DNA from: CAZZKE01 sp964655005
Lineage (GTDB): Bacteria > Pseudomonadota > Alphaproteobacteria > Rhodospirillales > JABHCV01
Length of the DNA stretch: 13,431 nt
Direction of reading: 5' to 3'
Assembly: GCA_964655005.1 (NCBI GenBank)
Contig: CAZZKE010000075.1
Coordinates: forward strand, 1-13,431
Part shown: piece by piece, positions 13,280-13,431 of the stretch
Layout of the letters: each line of letters opens with the position of its first letter
Numbering within the stretch: position 1 is the first letter of the stretch
Translations under genes and position numbers: made by a program
The notes under the pieces: model-generated
What the model was told of the DNA's origin: nothing
Database searches by the model: none
What the model saw: only the letters and a program-made list of their open reading frames with translations

Positions 13280-13360
13280 ATGAAGCCACGCGAACCCAGG
13301 GAGAGCGGCCAGCACGATATGTTCCGCTCGATTACGGGGATTACGGGGACAGTTTACTAA
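13280..13360 (+). pseudogene. Truncated IS5-family transposase N-terminus
   Basis: An ATG preceded by GGAGAG opens a 26-codon frame reading MKPREPRESGQHDMFRS and then ITGITGTVY and a stop. The first 17 residues match my memory of the invariant beginning of a large group of IS5-type DDE transposases (MKxRERRExGQxDLFRSRLDQI). The match ends abruptly after FRS, where the sequence switches to a tandem ATTACGGGG repeat that belongs to the inverted-repeat structure at 13340-13396. The catalytic domain is missing, so this is a broken insertion sequence fragment. An alternative is a chance short peptide, but the residue-by-residue likeness makes that unlikely. Confidence 0.65.
13331..13348 (+). repeat. 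Tandem 9-base direct repeat
   Basis: ATTACGGGG occurs twice in direct succession (13331-13339 and 13340-13348), exactly at the point where the IS5-like frame loses its family similarity. The second copy is the outer part of the left arm of the inverted repeat. It may be a duplication made on insertion, or replication slippage. Confidence 0.8.
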
Positions 13361-13396
13361 TTAACAATTTATAATTTAGTATACTGTCGCCGTAAT
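13340..13396. repeat. 21-base imperfect inverted repeat, possible mobile element end
   Basis: The left arm (13340-13360, ATTACGGGGACAGTTTACTAA) and the reverse complement of the right arm (13376-13396) agree at 19 of 21 positions, separated by a 15-base AT-rich loop. As RNA or single-stranded DNA this would be a long hairpin. The core GGGGACAGT(A/T)TACT resembles a sequence I recall near IS200-like/REP-associated Y1 transposase genes in proteobacteria, so this may be the left end of such an element running past the window. No transposase is visible in the 35 bases that remain. Confidence 0.7.
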
Positions 13397-13431
13397 TCCA
13401 AACTCTTTGCAGACAAGAAGAATCACATCAA

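Noticed and set aside
1..13431. CRISPR arrays, tRNA or rRNA genes, riboswitches
   Set aside because: I noticed no regular spaced repeats, cloverleaf or rRNA signatures, or recognised aptamer in either strand; a covariance-model search was not possible here.

Overview
The window looks like chromosomal DNA of a GC-rich alphaproteobacterium, probably Rhodospirillales-like. The evidence is the protein style, an HscB carrying an N-terminal four-cysteine zinc module, two consecutive cysteine desulfurases behind iscR, and a short EpsC-type serine acetyltransferase. The assignment is inferred from gene content; no 16S or other marker gene is present.

Layout. Positions 1-372 hold no intact gene, only a possible decayed outer-membrane barrel C-terminus on the minus strand. 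tyrS (minus, 373-1626) and anmK (plus, 1698-2828) are divergent. A small alpha/beta hydrolase (minus, 2773-3423) converges on anmK and overlaps its 3' end. From 3543 a good sigma70-type promoter, with an IscR type I-like palindrome on its -35 box, starts a long rightward gene run: cysE, iscR, a NifS-like desulfurase, iscS, iscU, iscA, hscB, hscA, fdx, iscX and gloC (ycbL-type), closely followed by mnmA, which may also have its own promoter. Nearly all genes in the run abut or overlap; the largest gaps are 41-56 bases.

How the genes work together. CysE makes O-acetylserine, the precursor of cysteine. The desulfurases take sulfur from cysteine. IscU assembles [2Fe-2S] clusters, HscB/HscA release them by binding the LPPVK motif of IscU, Fdx supplies electrons, IscA carries iron or clusters, and IscX tunes IscS. 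IscR senses cluster status and probably represses the promoter ahead of cysE. MnmA uses IscS-derived sulfur to make 2-thiouridine in tRNA. The block is therefore a sulfur supply, trafficking and use unit. GloC is the member with no obvious Fe-S role.

The right end (13100-13431) is AT-richer and holds debris of mobile elements: the first 17 codons of an IS5-type transposase run directly into a 9-base tandem repeat and a 21-base, 19/21-matching inverted repeat, which may be the edge of a second element that continues past the window.

I see no clearly undescribed system. This is a complete, somewhat unusually organised ISC operon. The points most worth checking are the operator ahead of cysE, the second desulfurase, the HscB zinc module, the MnmA CxxC and the terminal inverted repeat.
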